The notes under the pieces: generated by a model
Seen by the model: only the letters and a program-made list of their open reading frames with translations
Databases searched by the model: none
What the model was told of the DNA's origin: nothing
Made by a program: the position numbers and the translations under genes
Part shown: piece by piece, positions 1 through 6,949 of the stretch
How positions within the stretch are numbered: position 1 is the stretch's first letter
How the letters are laid out: every line of letters starts with the position of its first letter
Assembly (NCBI RefSeq): GCF_029054785.1
Contig: NZ_JAIDEN010000064.1
Coordinates: 1-10,258, forward strand
DNA: 10,258 bases
Reading direction: 5' to 3'
From: Duncaniella sp.
GTDB lineage: Bacteria > Bacteroidota > Bacteroidia > Bacteroidales > Muribaculaceae

Positions 1-36
1 GGGTGGGATTTGGGGCGGTGGCGGTCCTGCGGGGGG

Positions 37-702
37 TCAGAGTTGGCCGAGTTCGACCATTGTGGCGACGCGTTCGACGATGGCGTCCTTGCGGTCTTTG
101 TCGGGGTTGTAGTCCGTCTTGAGATTCACGCCGAAGAGGCGCCCGAAGGTCTGCCAGAAGCCGGCGCGGAAGGTACCAAGGAAGGCTTTCAGGATGTTGT
201 AGCTCGACTGGTTGGTCTCGCGGTTGATGAGCTTGACAAGCATCTGGGCCTGCGATTTGGTGAATTTTTTCAGTGCGGGCTTGTATTGCTTGAACACTTC
301 GCCTTCCATGCGCTTGAGATGCTCCTCGCGCTCTTTCTGCGTGGGGAAGGTCTCGATATATTCATAGGTCTCGATCAGCGTCTCGCAGATCAGTTTGGCA
401 TAGGGGAGGGTTTTCTTGACGTCGCGCACGGTCTTCCAGTAGAATTCCTCCTCCTTCTTATTCTTGAACTTCATCGGAGGGAAGACGGTCACATCGGCCA
501 ACACGAGCATCAGCGTCTGCTCGCCGTCTTCCTCGAAAAAGTAGTAGCCCCGGATCGGTCTGACTCTGCCGTCGCCCACCTCGATGTCGACCTCCGGCTC
601 GTCGGGTGACGGCGCGGACGCAGACAGCGCCTGCGCCAACGGCGGGAACACCGTCGCGGCGACAAGCGTGAGCGTCAAAAGCAGTTTTCGGATTCGGGTC
701 AT
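37..702 (-). CDS. Exported DUF4294 domain-containing protein of unknown function
   Basis: A 221-residue protein with an N-terminal signal peptide: basic MTRIRK, a hydrophobic stretch at about residues 7-22, and a likely signal peptidase I site after LAQA (residue 25). It therefore probably acts in the periplasm or envelope. After a short acidic, Pro-rich linker, residues about 45-215 resemble the Bacteroidota family DUF4294: DVKKTLPYAKL (about 94-104), a charged helical region, then KKFTKSQAQMLVKLINRETN (about 145-164), GFWQTFGRLFGVNLKTDYNP (181-200) and an IVERV C-terminus. The family has no assigned reaction that I know of. I see no metal-binding or catalytic motif; the conserved part is mostly charged helix. 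The ATG at 700-702 is chosen because the signal peptide starts there. It lies 173 bases downstream of nadB on the same strand, with inverted repeats in the gap, so it may be transcribed separately. Family assignment is by remembered motif and fairly secure; function is unknown. Confidence 0.85.
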   Translation of the reverse strand: MTRIRKLLLTLTLVAATVFPPLAQALSASAPSPDEPEVDIEVGDGRVRPIRGYYFFEEDGEQTLMLVLADVTVFPPMKFKNKKEEEFYWKTVRDVKKTLPYAKLICETLIETYEYIETFPTQKEREEHLKRMEGEVFKQYKPALKKFTKSQAQMLVKLINRETNQSSYNILKAFLGTFRAGFWQTFGRLFGVNLKTDYNPDKDRKDAIVERVATMVELGQL

Positions 703-819
703 AAGTAACTCTTAAAAATTGAACGTGATATGTTTTTACAAAGTAACCGCGGGAAAGACTTTTATACTTCCTGCAACTTTATTCCGCATCAAGTATAAAT
801 TAATTTTCAAGAGTTACTT
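703..819. repeat. Nested inverted repeats upstream of the DUF4294 gene
   Basis: The outer arms are AAGTAACTCTTAAAAATT at 703-720 and its inverted copy at 802-819, matching at 17 of 18 positions, with one further matching base outside. The left arm ends directly at the start codon of the DUF4294 gene. An inner perfect 9-base inverted pair, TTTATACTT at 761-769 and AAGTATAAA at 791-799, lies inside. A third copy of AAGTAAC is at 741-747. In a minus-strand transcript the outer arms could pair and cover the region just before the AUG. As DNA, the layout also resembles a small invertible segment. Which of these applies, if either, cannot be settled from one sequence. Confidence 0.7.
739..746 (-). 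promoter_or_regulatory. Weak candidate -7 element for the DUF4294 gene
   Basis: On the minus strand these bases read TTACTTTG, which matches the Bacteroides -7 consensus TAnnTTTG at all but one fixed position. It is 36 bases upstream of the ATG and inside the outer inverted repeat. I see no TTTG 19-21 bases further upstream, so this is a weak call. Confidence 0.3.
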
Positions 820-875
820 AGTATTTCTATAACAAACAGAGTGTCAAAAAGTCAGCTCACTGAAGGGAGGGGCAG

Positions 876-2459
876 TCATTTGGTCTCCTTGCGCGGCACG
901 GGGGGATAGTCGACCGTGTAGTGGAGTCCGCGGGACTCCTTGCGCTCCTTGGCCTGGCGCATGATCAGATAGCCCACATTGATGATGTTGCGCAGCTCGC
1001 AGATCTCGCGCGAGGCTTTCGACTGCTTGAAGAGTTTCTCGGTCTCCTCGTAGAGGATATCGAGACGGTTCCAGGCGCGGTCGAGGCGCAGGTTTGAGCG
1101 GACGATGCCCACGTAGGTACCCATGATCTGGTTGACTTCCTTGATGCTTTGGGTGATGAGCACCATTTCTTCAGGATGGCGGGTGCCTTCGTCGTTCCAG
1201 GAGGGAACGTCGGTGCGCAGTTCGTAGTGCGAGGCGTTGGCAAGAGCGTGTTTGGCTGCTGCGTCAGCATAGACCACGGCTTCGATCAGCGAATTGGAAG
1301 CCAGGCGGTTGCCGCCGTGCAGACCGGTGCAGGAGCACTCGCCCACGGCATAGAGACGCCTGATCGACGATTCGGCATTGCTGTCGACCTTGATACCGCC
1401 GCAGAGATAGTGGGCCGCGGGTGCCACGGGGATATAATCCTTAGTGATGTCGATGCCGAGCGAGAGACACTTGGCGTAGATGTTCGGGAAGTGCTTTTTG
1501 GTCTCTTCCGGATCCTTGTGAGTCACGTCGAGATAGACATGATCGTCGCCGGTGAGCTTCATTTCCGAGTCGATGGCGCGGGCTACGATGTCGCGCGGCG
1601 CAAGCGAGAGGCGCGGATCATACTTCTGCATGAACTCTTCGCCTTTGAGGTTGCGGAGGACGGCTCCATAACCGCGCATGGCCTCTGTGATCAGGAAGTT
1701 CGGGCGGTCGCCGGGATGGTAGAGGGCCGTGGGGTGGAACTGGATGAACTCCATGTCCTTGACCGTACCCTTGGCGCGATAGACCATCGCGATGCCGTCG
1801 CCGGTAGCCACGAGCGGATTGGTCGTGGTCTGATAGACGGCGCCGACGCCTCCGGTTGCAATCAGCGTGATGCGCGAGAGGAAGGTGTCGACCTCGCCTG
1901 TACGGGTGTCGAGCACATAGGCACCGTAGCAGGTGATGTCCGGAGTGCGGCGGGTGACGATCTTGCCAAGATGGTGCTGGGTGATGATCTCGATGGCGAA
2001 ATGATGCTCGAAAATGTCGATGTCAGGGTTTGACCTGACTGCCTTGATGAGCGATTCCTGGATCTCGAAGCCGGTGTTGTCGGCATGGTGGAGGATACGG
2101 AACTCCGAGTGGCCCCCTTCGCGGTGGAGGTCAAAGCTGCCGTCTTCTTTCTTGTCGAAGTCGACACCCCAGTTGATGAGTTCGCGGATCTGGCCCGGCG
2201 CTTCGGTGACAACCTTTCTGACAGCCTCAGGATCGCTGAGCCAGTCGCCTGCGATCATCGTGTCATTGATATGCTTTTCGAAATCGTCGACCTCAAGATT
2301 GGTGACTGAAGCCACGCCGCCCTGGGCGAGCGCCGTGTTGGCTTCATCGAGAGTGGTCTTGCAGATCAGGGCCACCTTGCCCTTGGATGCGACCTTAAGG
2401 GCAAAACTCATGCCGGCTATGCCTGAGCCGATCACAAGGTAATCGTATTTACGTGTCAT
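876..2459 (-). CDS. nadB: L-aspartate oxidase NadB
   Basis: Flavoprotein that oxidises L-aspartate to iminoaspartate, the first step of de novo NAD synthesis; NadA then condenses the product with dihydroxyacetone phosphate to quinolinate. Under anoxia fumarate can serve as electron acceptor in this family. At 527 residues it has normal length. Visible motifs are the FAD-binding GSGIAG at 11-16, ALAQGGVAS at 43-51, HADNTGFEIQ at 125-134, FHPTALYHPGD at 241-251, APRD at 287-290, APAAHYLCGG at 346-355 and GLHGGNRLASNSL at 379-391. His242, Arg289, His350 and Arg385 sit where the substrate-binding His and Arg residues of the E. coli enzyme lie (near 244, 290, 351 and 386), which separates it from succinate dehydrogenase flavoprotein. 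The C-terminal helical domain with SRGLHYTVDYP is intact. It starts 31 bases after sdaA and is probably the last gene of the gpmI-sdaA-nadB operon. No nadA or nadC is in the window. Confidence 0.97.
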   Translation of the reverse strand: MTRKYDYLVIGSGIAGMSFALKVASKGKVALICKTTLDEANTALAQGGVASVTNLEVDDFEKHINDTMIAGDWLSDPEAVRKVVTEAPGQIRELINWGVDFDKKEDGSFDLHREGGHSEFRILHHADNTGFEIQESLIKAVRSNPDIDIFEHHFAIEIITQHHLGKIVTRRTPDITCYGAYVLDTRTGEVDTFLSRITLIATGGVGAVYQTTTNPLVATGDGIAMVYRAKGTVKDMEFIQFHPTALYHPGDRPNFLITEAMRGYGAVLRNLKGEEFMQKYDPRLSLAPRDIVARAIDSEMKLTGDDHVYLDVTHKDPEETKKHFPNIYAKCLSLGIDITKDYIPVAPAAHYLCGGIKVDSNAESSIRRLYAVGECSCTGLHGGNRLASNSLIEAVVYADAAAKHALANASHYELRTDVPSWNDEGTRHPEEMVLITQSIKEVNQIMGTYVGIVRSNLRLDRAWNRLDILYEETEKLFKQSKASREICELRNIINVGYLIMRQAKERKESRGLHYTVDYPPVPRKETK

Positions 2460-2471
2460 GGCATCTGTAAA

Positions 2472-2491
2472 TTTTAGAGTCTTTTAGAGTC
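2472..2491. repeat. Two tandem copies of a 10-base repeat in the sdaA-nadB gap
   Basis: TTTTAGAGTC occurs twice, perfectly and head to tail (GACTCTAAAA on the coding strand). It fills most of the 31-base gap and overlaps the sdaA stop codon (TAG, complement of 2491-2493) by one base. It makes an A-rich stretch ahead of the nadB start. Gain or loss of a unit would change the sdaA-nadB spacing but no coding sequence. Confidence 0.8.
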
Positions 2492-3687
2492 TATTTGATA
2501 GCGGCCAGGCCTCCCTGGGCGGTCTCTTTGTAGATTGACGGCAGGTCGTGGCCCGTCTGCTTCATCACCTCGACAATGCGGTCGAAGCTGACGGAGTGGC
2601 GCCCGTCGGAGAAGGATGCGTAGAGATTGCTGTCGAGAGCACGGGCGGCAGCATAGGCGTTGCGCTCGATGCAGGGGATCTGGACCAGTCCGCAGACCGG
2701 ATCGCAGGTGAGGCCCAGGTGGTGTTCGAGGCCCATTTCGGCTGAATACTCGATCTGGGCCGGGGTTCCGCCGAAGAGCTGACTGGCAGCGGCGGCGGCC
2801 ATCGCGCAGGCCACTCCGACCTCACCCTGACAGCCTACTTCAGCCCCTGAGACAGAGGCGTTGAACTTGACCACGCTGCCAAACAGTCCGGCAGTGGCCA
2901 AGGCACGGAGAATGCGCTTGTCGCTGAAGCCTTTCGATGTCGAGAGATGATAGAGGACTGCCGGAAGCACTCCGCAGGAGCCACAGGTGGGCGCCGTGAC
3001 GATCTTGCCTCCCGACGCGTTTTCCTCGCTGACGGCAAGGGCATAGGCGTAGACCAGGCCGCGGCTGCGCAGACTGTCGTTATGGCCTGAGGCATGAAGA
3101 TAATAGCTGACGGCCTTGCGGCGCACACCCAGACCTCCAGGCAACACGCCTTCGGCATCGATCCCTCGCTCGACAGCCTCTTTCATCACCTGCCAGACCT
3201 CGCGCAGATAGTCCCAGACATCGCTGTCCTCATATTCGTCGACATATTCCCAGAAGCTTTTTCCCGACTTCTCGGCCCAGCGCAGAATATCGGAGATCTT
3301 GCTGAGCGGATAGATGACTTTGGCCTCCGGACGCGACTCGCCCTCGTGGACGATGTCGCCGCCGCCGATCGAATAGACCGTATCGCGGCCAAGTTCCTTG
3401 CCCTGTGCGTCATTGGCGACGAAGGTCATCCCGTTGGGATGGAAGGGAAGAAACACCGAGGGTTCCCACAGAATTGTTGTCGGAGCTGACTTTTCGAGCG
3501 CGCCGAGGATAGCCACATCTGTCATGTGGCCCTTTCCGGTGCCTGCGAGGGCTCCGAAAAGGGTCACAGTAAAGGATGCGGCGTCCGGATAACGGGCTCC
3601 AAACTCCTGGGCGGCTTTCAGGGGGCCCATAGTGTGGGAACTGGATGGACCGTGGCCGATTTTATAGAGTTGTTTGATGGATTCCAT
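2491..3687 (-). CDS. sdaA: L-serine ammonia-lyase (iron-sulfur L-serine dehydratase)
   Basis: Converts L-serine to pyruvate and ammonia using a [4Fe-4S] cluster in place of pyridoxal phosphate. It is a single-chain 398-residue protein, shorter than the roughly 455-residue enterobacterial forms. The N-terminal (beta) domain opens with IGHGPSSSHTMGP at 10-22. The catalytic (alpha) domain has GGLGVRRKA at 184-192, TAPTCGSCGVLPA at 231-243, GAEVGCQGEVG at 281-291 and CDPVCGLVQIPC at 328-339. Cys286, Cys328 and Cys339 have the same spacing (42 and 11) as the three cluster ligands of the Legionella enzyme (343, 385, 396). The chain ends in GGLAAIK without the C-terminal Cys that occupies the active site of the Legionella enzyme. 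It starts 25 bases downstream of gpmI and ends 31 bases before nadB, so it is probably cotranscribed with both. The ATG at 3685-3687 places the family's N-terminal motif correctly. Confidence 0.95.
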   Translation of the reverse strand: MESIKQLYKIGHGPSSSHTMGPLKAAQEFGARYPDAASFTVTLFGALAGTGKGHMTDVAILGALEKSAPTTILWEPSVFLPFHPNGMTFVANDAQGKELGRDTVYSIGGGDIVHEGESRPEAKVIYPLSKISDILRWAEKSGKSFWEYVDEYEDSDVWDYLREVWQVMKEAVERGIDAEGVLPGGLGVRRKAVSYYLHASGHNDSLRSRGLVYAYALAVSEENASGGKIVTAPTCGSCGVLPAVLYHLSTSKGFSDKRILRALATAGLFGSVVKFNASVSGAEVGCQGEVGVACAMAAAAASQLFGGTPAQIEYSAEMGLEHHLGLTCDPVCGLVQIPCIERNAYAAARALDSNLYASFSDGRHSVSFDRIVEVMKQTGHDLPSIYKETAQGGLAAIK

Positions 3688-3712
3688 TGATGTCGCCTCG
3701 CGGTGATTTGAA

Positions 3713-5227
3713 TCAGTTGATCAGGGCGTGGCCTGTCATCTCCTTGGGCTGTTCGAGGCCCATGATCTTGAGCATGGTGGGAGCCACGTCGGCAAGACGT
3801 CCGTCCTCAACCTTAGCGTCGGCACGGTCTGTCACATAGATACAGGGCACGGGATTGAGCGAGTGGGCGGTGTTGGGGGTGCCGTCGGAGTTGATTGCGT
3901 TGTCGGCGTTGCCGTGGTCAGCGATGATGATGACCTCGTAGCCGGCTTCCTTGGCAGCCTCCACAGTGTCTTTCACGCATTCGTCGACAGCCTTGACAGC
4001 CTTGCAGATGGCTTCATAGACACCGGTGTGGCCCACCATGTCGCCGTTGGCATAGTTGACAACGATGAAATCATATTTTTCTTCCTTGATGGCTTCGACG
4101 AGTTTGTCCTTGACCTCATAGGCGCTCATTTCAGGCTTCAGGTCATAGGTAGCGACCTTGGGCGAAGCCACGAGGATGCGCTCTTCGCCTTCGTAGGGCT
4201 GCTCGCGGCCACCGTTGAAGAAGAAGGTCACGTGGGCATACTTTTCAGTCTCGGCGATGTGGAGCTGCTTCTTGTCGAGGCCCGAAAGATATTCGCCGAG
4301 GGTGTTGCCTACGTTTTCTTTCGGGAAAAGGATGTGGACGCCGGTGAATGATGCGTCATACGGAGTCATGCAGTAATACTGGAGACCGGGGATCACCTTC
4401 ATGTCGGCTTCGGGAATGTCGTGCTGGGTGAGAGCCACGGTGAGTTCCTTGGCGCGGTCGTTGCGGTAGTTGAAGAAGATCACGGCGTCGCCTTCCTTGA
4501 TTGTGCCGTCGACGGTCGAATTGTGGATCGGCTTGATGAATTCGTCGGTCACATCCTCGTCATAGCTTTCCTGCACGGCCAGAGCCATATCGGCAGCCTG
4601 CTTGCCTTCGCCCTTCACAAGGAGGTCATAGGCAACCTTGACGCGCTCCCAGCGCTTGTCGCGGTCCATCGCATAGTAGCGGCCGATGATCGAGGCGATC
4701 TTGCCTGCCGACTTGGCGCAGTGGGCTTCGAGCTGTTCGATGAAACCCTTTCCGCTGCGGGGGTCGGTGTCACGACCGTCCATGAAGCAGTGGATGTAGA
4801 CCTTCTCAAGACCATATTTCGCAGCGATGTCGCAGAGAGCGAAGAGATGGTCGAGCGAAGAGTGCACGCCGCCGTCGCTGGTCAGACCCATGAAGTGGAT
4901 GGCCTTGCCGTTGTCACGGGCATAAGAGAAGGCGTTGACAATTTCAGGATTTTCGAGGATTGATCCGTCGGCACAAGCCTTGTTGATCTTGACGAGGTCC
5001 TGATAGACCACTCGGCCTGCGCCGATATTGAGGTGACCCACCTCGGAGTTGCCCATCTGGCCGTCAGGCAGACCTACGTTTTCGCCTGAAGCCTGAAGCT
5101 CGCTGTGGGGGTAAGTTTTAACGAGATAGTCCCAGTAGGGAGTCGGAGTTGAGAAAATAGCGTCGCTCTTTGAGTGGTTGCCGATTCCCCATCCGTCGAG
5201 AATCATTAACAATGCTTTCTTAGCCAT
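3713..5227 (-). CDS. gpmI: 2,3-bisphosphoglycerate-independent phosphoglycerate mutase
   Basis: Cytosolic enzyme of glycolysis and gluconeogenesis that interconverts 3-phosphoglycerate and 2-phosphoglycerate through a phosphoserine intermediate, with two Mn(II) ions. At 504 residues it has the usual length. The metal and catalytic residues of the alkaline phosphatase-type fold are all present: Asp11 (ILDGWG), catalytic Ser61 (GNSEVGHLNIGAGR), Asp396 and His400 (NGDMVGH), Asp437 and His438 (ADHGNADN), and His455 (TAHSLNPVP). Substrate-binding positions also fit: His122, Arg152-Asp153 (GRDTDP), Arg183, Arg189, Arg255, Arg258 (NYRNDRAKE) and Lys329. It is the first gene of the probable gpmI-sdaA-nadB operon, behind a consensus Bacteroides promoter at 5290-5320. 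The ATG at 5225-5227 gives the standard MAKKALLMILDGWG start. No Shine-Dalgarno sequence is visible, as usual in this phylum. Confidence 0.98.
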   Translation of the reverse strand: MAKKALLMILDGWGIGNHSKSDAIFSTPTPYWDYLVKTYPHSELQASGENVGLPDGQMGNSEVGHLNIGAGRVVYQDLVKINKACADGSILENPEIVNAFSYARDNGKAIHFMGLTSDGGVHSSLDHLFALCDIAAKYGLEKVYIHCFMDGRDTDPRSGKGFIEQLEAHCAKSAGKIASIIGRYYAMDRDKRWERVKVAYDLLVKGEGKQAADMALAVQESYDEDVTDEFIKPIHNSTVDGTIKEGDAVIFFNYRNDRAKELTVALTQHDIPEADMKVIPGLQYYCMTPYDASFTGVHILFPKENVGNTLGEYLSGLDKKQLHIAETEKYAHVTFFFNGGREQPYEGEERILVASPKVATYDLKPEMSAYEVKDKLVEAIKEEKYDFIVVNYANGDMVGHTGVYEAICKAVKAVDECVKDTVEAAKEAGYEVIIIADHGNADNAINSDGTPNTAHSLNPVPCIYVTDRADAKVEDGRLADVAPTMLKIMGLEQPKEMTGHALIN

Positions 5228-5289
5228 GATGTTATAGAAATTGTAAGTTTATTGATTACGATAGACTTTAAAGGAGAGTAATATGTCTG

Positions 5290-5320
5290 CAAAATTACGG
5301 AATTCCCGCCGAAAATCAAA
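5290..5320 (-). promoter_or_regulatory. Bacteroides-type promoter of the gpmI operon
   Basis: On the minus strand, -33 TTTG (5320-5317), a 19-base spacer, and -7 TAATTTTG (5297-5290) match the Bacteroides primary sigma consensus exactly, and CA follows the -7 box. Transcription would start near 5283, leaving a leader of about 55 bases before the gpmI ATG. The spacer contains the 8-base palindrome GGAATTCC at 5299-5306; whether it binds anything is unknown. The rest of the 114-base gap between the ABC gene and gpmI shows no further feature. Confidence 0.85.
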
Positions 5321-5341
5321 AGTTAGAGGTTGTTTTAAATT

Positions 5342-6769
5342 TCAGCGCTTCACCAGCGTCTTTGTCAGGGTGACTCCGGTGGGGATTTCTTCGGTGTAGT
5401 GGCTGACGAAGATGAGCGAGGTGTCGGGACGGGCGGTCAGGCGGTCGACCAGACGGCGCACCCGCTGTTTGGCCCGGCTGTCGAGTCCGTGGAGAGGTTC
5501 GTCGAGTATCAGCAGCCGGGGCTGACGGATGAAGGCCCTCGCAAGCAAGACCATACGCTGCTGGCCTGACGAAAGCTCATCGAATTTCCTGTCTTTCAGA
5601 TGTTCTATCCCCATGAGCTTCAGCCACGTCAGCGCCTCCAGGCGTTCTTCGTCGGTGATTTTGGCATAGCGGTTGAGGGCCGAACGCAGCCCCTGGGCCA
5701 CGATCTCGGCAACCGGCAGAGGCGAGCGGAAATAGAGCTGCATCTCCGGACAGACGTAGCCGATGCGGTCTTTTATCTCCCAGATGCTTTCACCGCTTCC
5801 GCGCCGACGGTCAAAGAGAGTGATACGGTTGGCATAGGCCTGCGGATGGTCTCCGCAGATCATACTCAGCAGCAGCGATTTGCCGCTCCCGTTAGGCCCG
5901 GTCAGCGCCCAGCGTTCGCCGCAGCGCACCGTCCACTCCAGCCCGCTTATGATCTCACGGTCGCCGTAGCGCACATGGCCGTCGGTAATCGAGAAGGCCA
6001 CTTCATAGTCCCCTCCGGCAGCGGTCCGCGCGGGTATTTCCACGCTCTCTGCCACTTCTCCGGCCTCATCCGACATCCGGCGCAGACCGGCGATCTCCTC
6101 CTTATCGGTCACGAGTCTCTCTAAACGGCGCTCCTCCATCACGAGCACCGCACCGGCATAGTCGGGAATATCCGCGCCGTCGCAGAGCAGCATCACCACC
6201 GAGGTTCCGCTCTGAGGCAAGCCGCGCAGAGCAGCATCGAGTTCGCCGCGCGAAGCGGCATCGAGGCCTATATATGGATTGTCGAGTATCAGCAGATCAG
6301 GACGCGAGCGCAGGGCATTGACCACCAACAGTTTCCGCAGCTCACCGCTCGACAGATAGTTGACACGCTTGCTGTTTACATCGCGCAACGCGAATGCCTC
6401 GCAAAGCCTCAGCCACTCCCCGTCCTCGGACAGCGGGCCGACAATTTCCGCCACTGTCGGCACAAAATCGTTGATCGTCGACTCCAGACGCTGCTCGTGG
6501 CTGACTACGTCGATCCCCGTAAACGAATGAATATCCGTAAAGGTCAGCATCTTCACCTTCATATCGGGCCGGGCAAATTCGAGGCGGTTGCCATAGGCAT
6601 AGCGCCCTTTCTCCATCACAAGGCCGAGAGTCGATTTACCCGCCCCGTTCTCACCGAGCACCACCGACACTCCCTCAGGGATCGCCAAAAGCGCCGAATT
6701 GTCAAGCACAACACTGCCATAGCCCAGACGCGGGCTGTTGAAACGTATCAAAAAATCTGCATTATTCAT
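5342..6769 (-). CDS. Soluble protein with two ABC ATPase domains, ModF/PhrA-like
   Basis: A 475-residue protein (from ATG at 6767-6769) with two ABC ATPase domains and no membrane segment, resembling E. coli ModF/PhrA in length and layout. Domain 1 has Walker A GENGAGKS (39-46), signature LSSGE (139-143) and Walker B LLILDN (159-164). Asn164 replaces the catalytic Glu, and Cys196 sits about where the switch His belongs. Domain 2 is complete: Walker A GPNGSGKS (291-298), signature LSSGQQ (399-404), Walker B LLILDEP with Glu424, GLD in the D-loop, and switch His457 in SHYTEE. A single functional hydrolysis site is therefore likely. An in-frame GTG at 6815-6817 would add 16 residues, but that stretch contains the likely -7 promoter box, so the ATG is preferred. 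No permease or binding protein is adjacent. The role of this family is unclear, and a molybdate link would rest on similarity only. It is transcribed divergently from the first transporter. Confidence 0.88.
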   Translation of the reverse strand: MNNADFLIRFNSPRLGYGSVVLDNSALLAIPEGVSVVLGENGAGKSTLGLVMEKGRYAYGNRLEFARPDMKVKMLTFTDIHSFTGIDVVSHEQRLESTINDFVPTVAEIVGPLSEDGEWLRLCEAFALRDVNSKRVNYLSSGELRKLLVVNALRSRPDLLILDNPYIGLDAASRGELDAALRGLPQSGTSVVMLLCDGADIPDYAGAVLVMEERRLERLVTDKEEIAGLRRMSDEAGEVAESVEIPARTAAGGDYEVAFSITDGHVRYGDREIISGLEWTVRCGERWALTGPNGSGKSLLLSMICGDHPQAYANRITLFDRRRGSGESIWEIKDRIGYVCPEMQLYFRSPLPVAEIVAQGLRSALNRYAKITDEERLEALTWLKLMGIEHLKDRKFDELSSGQQRMVLLARAFIRQPRLLILDEPLHGLDSRAKQRVRRLVDRLTARPDTSLIFVSHYTEEIPTGVTLTKTLVKR

Positions 6770-6792
6770 ATTTGCATTATCATTAGCAGCTG

Positions 6793-6800
6793 CAAAAGTA
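6793..6800 (-). promoter_or_regulatory. -7 promoter element for the ABC ATPase gene
   Basis: The minus strand reads TACTTTTG, an exact TAnnTTTG match followed by CA. It is 23 bases upstream of the ATG at 6769, implying a very short leader. No TTTG is visible 19-21 bases upstream, so only the -7 half is supported. It lies downstream of the alternative GTG start at 6815-6817, which therefore would not be in the transcript. Confidence 0.65.
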
Positions 6801-6863
6801 AGATTTTGGTCCGTCACCGCAGCATTTTTTCGCCCTAATATTATAAATTATGATTATTTTGCT

Positions 6864-6871
6864 TATTTTTG
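6864..6871 (+). promoter_or_regulatory. -7 promoter element for the first POT transporter
   Basis: TATTTTTG matches TAnnTTTG exactly and is followed by C. It is 78 bases upstream of the ATG at 6950. There is no clear TTTG at -33; the upstream stretch is very AT-rich and includes the palindrome TAATATTA at 6836-6843. A small 5-base hairpin (GCGGA at 6871-6875, TCCGC at 6881-6885) lies at the expected transcript start. This element and the divergent ABC-gene element are 63 bases apart, so the two genes share one control region. Confidence 0.6.
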
Positions 6872-6949
6872 CGGAAACTCTCCGCCACAGCTTATCCGGC
6901 TGCAAGTTCAACCCTCTGAATCAATACCCAAATTTCTAATCAAACCGTT

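Noticed and set aside
1..36. G-rich left edge of the window as a possible regulatory or quadruplex element
   Set aside because: It is 36 bases after the DUF4294 stop codon and ends at the window boundary. With nothing to its left to compare, no claim is supportable.
10..609. A 199-codon open frame on the plus strand, opposite the DUF4294 gene
   Set aside because: It is a shadow. The minus-strand frame has a signal peptide and recognisable family motifs; this one has neither.
838..875. Possible terminator after nadB (TCAG-TGAG-CTGA followed by a short T run on the minus strand)
   Set aside because: The stem is only 4 pairs and the T run is short. I do not consider it convincing.
1149..2033. 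A 294-codon open frame on the plus strand, opposite nadB
   Set aside because: It is the antisense shadow of a strongly recognised enzyme gene. Its composition and lack of domain motifs are typical of GC-rich shadow frames.
3728..4963. Two long open frames on the plus strand opposite gpmI (3728-4351 and 4421-4963)
   Set aside because: The minus strand encodes a full-length mutase with all metal-binding residues; the plus frames are byproducts of its codon use.
5299..5306. Palindrome GGAATTCC in the spacer of the gpmI promoter, as an operator
   Set aside because: An 8-base palindrome is common by chance and has no second copy nearby. It is mentioned with the promoter but not called as a site.
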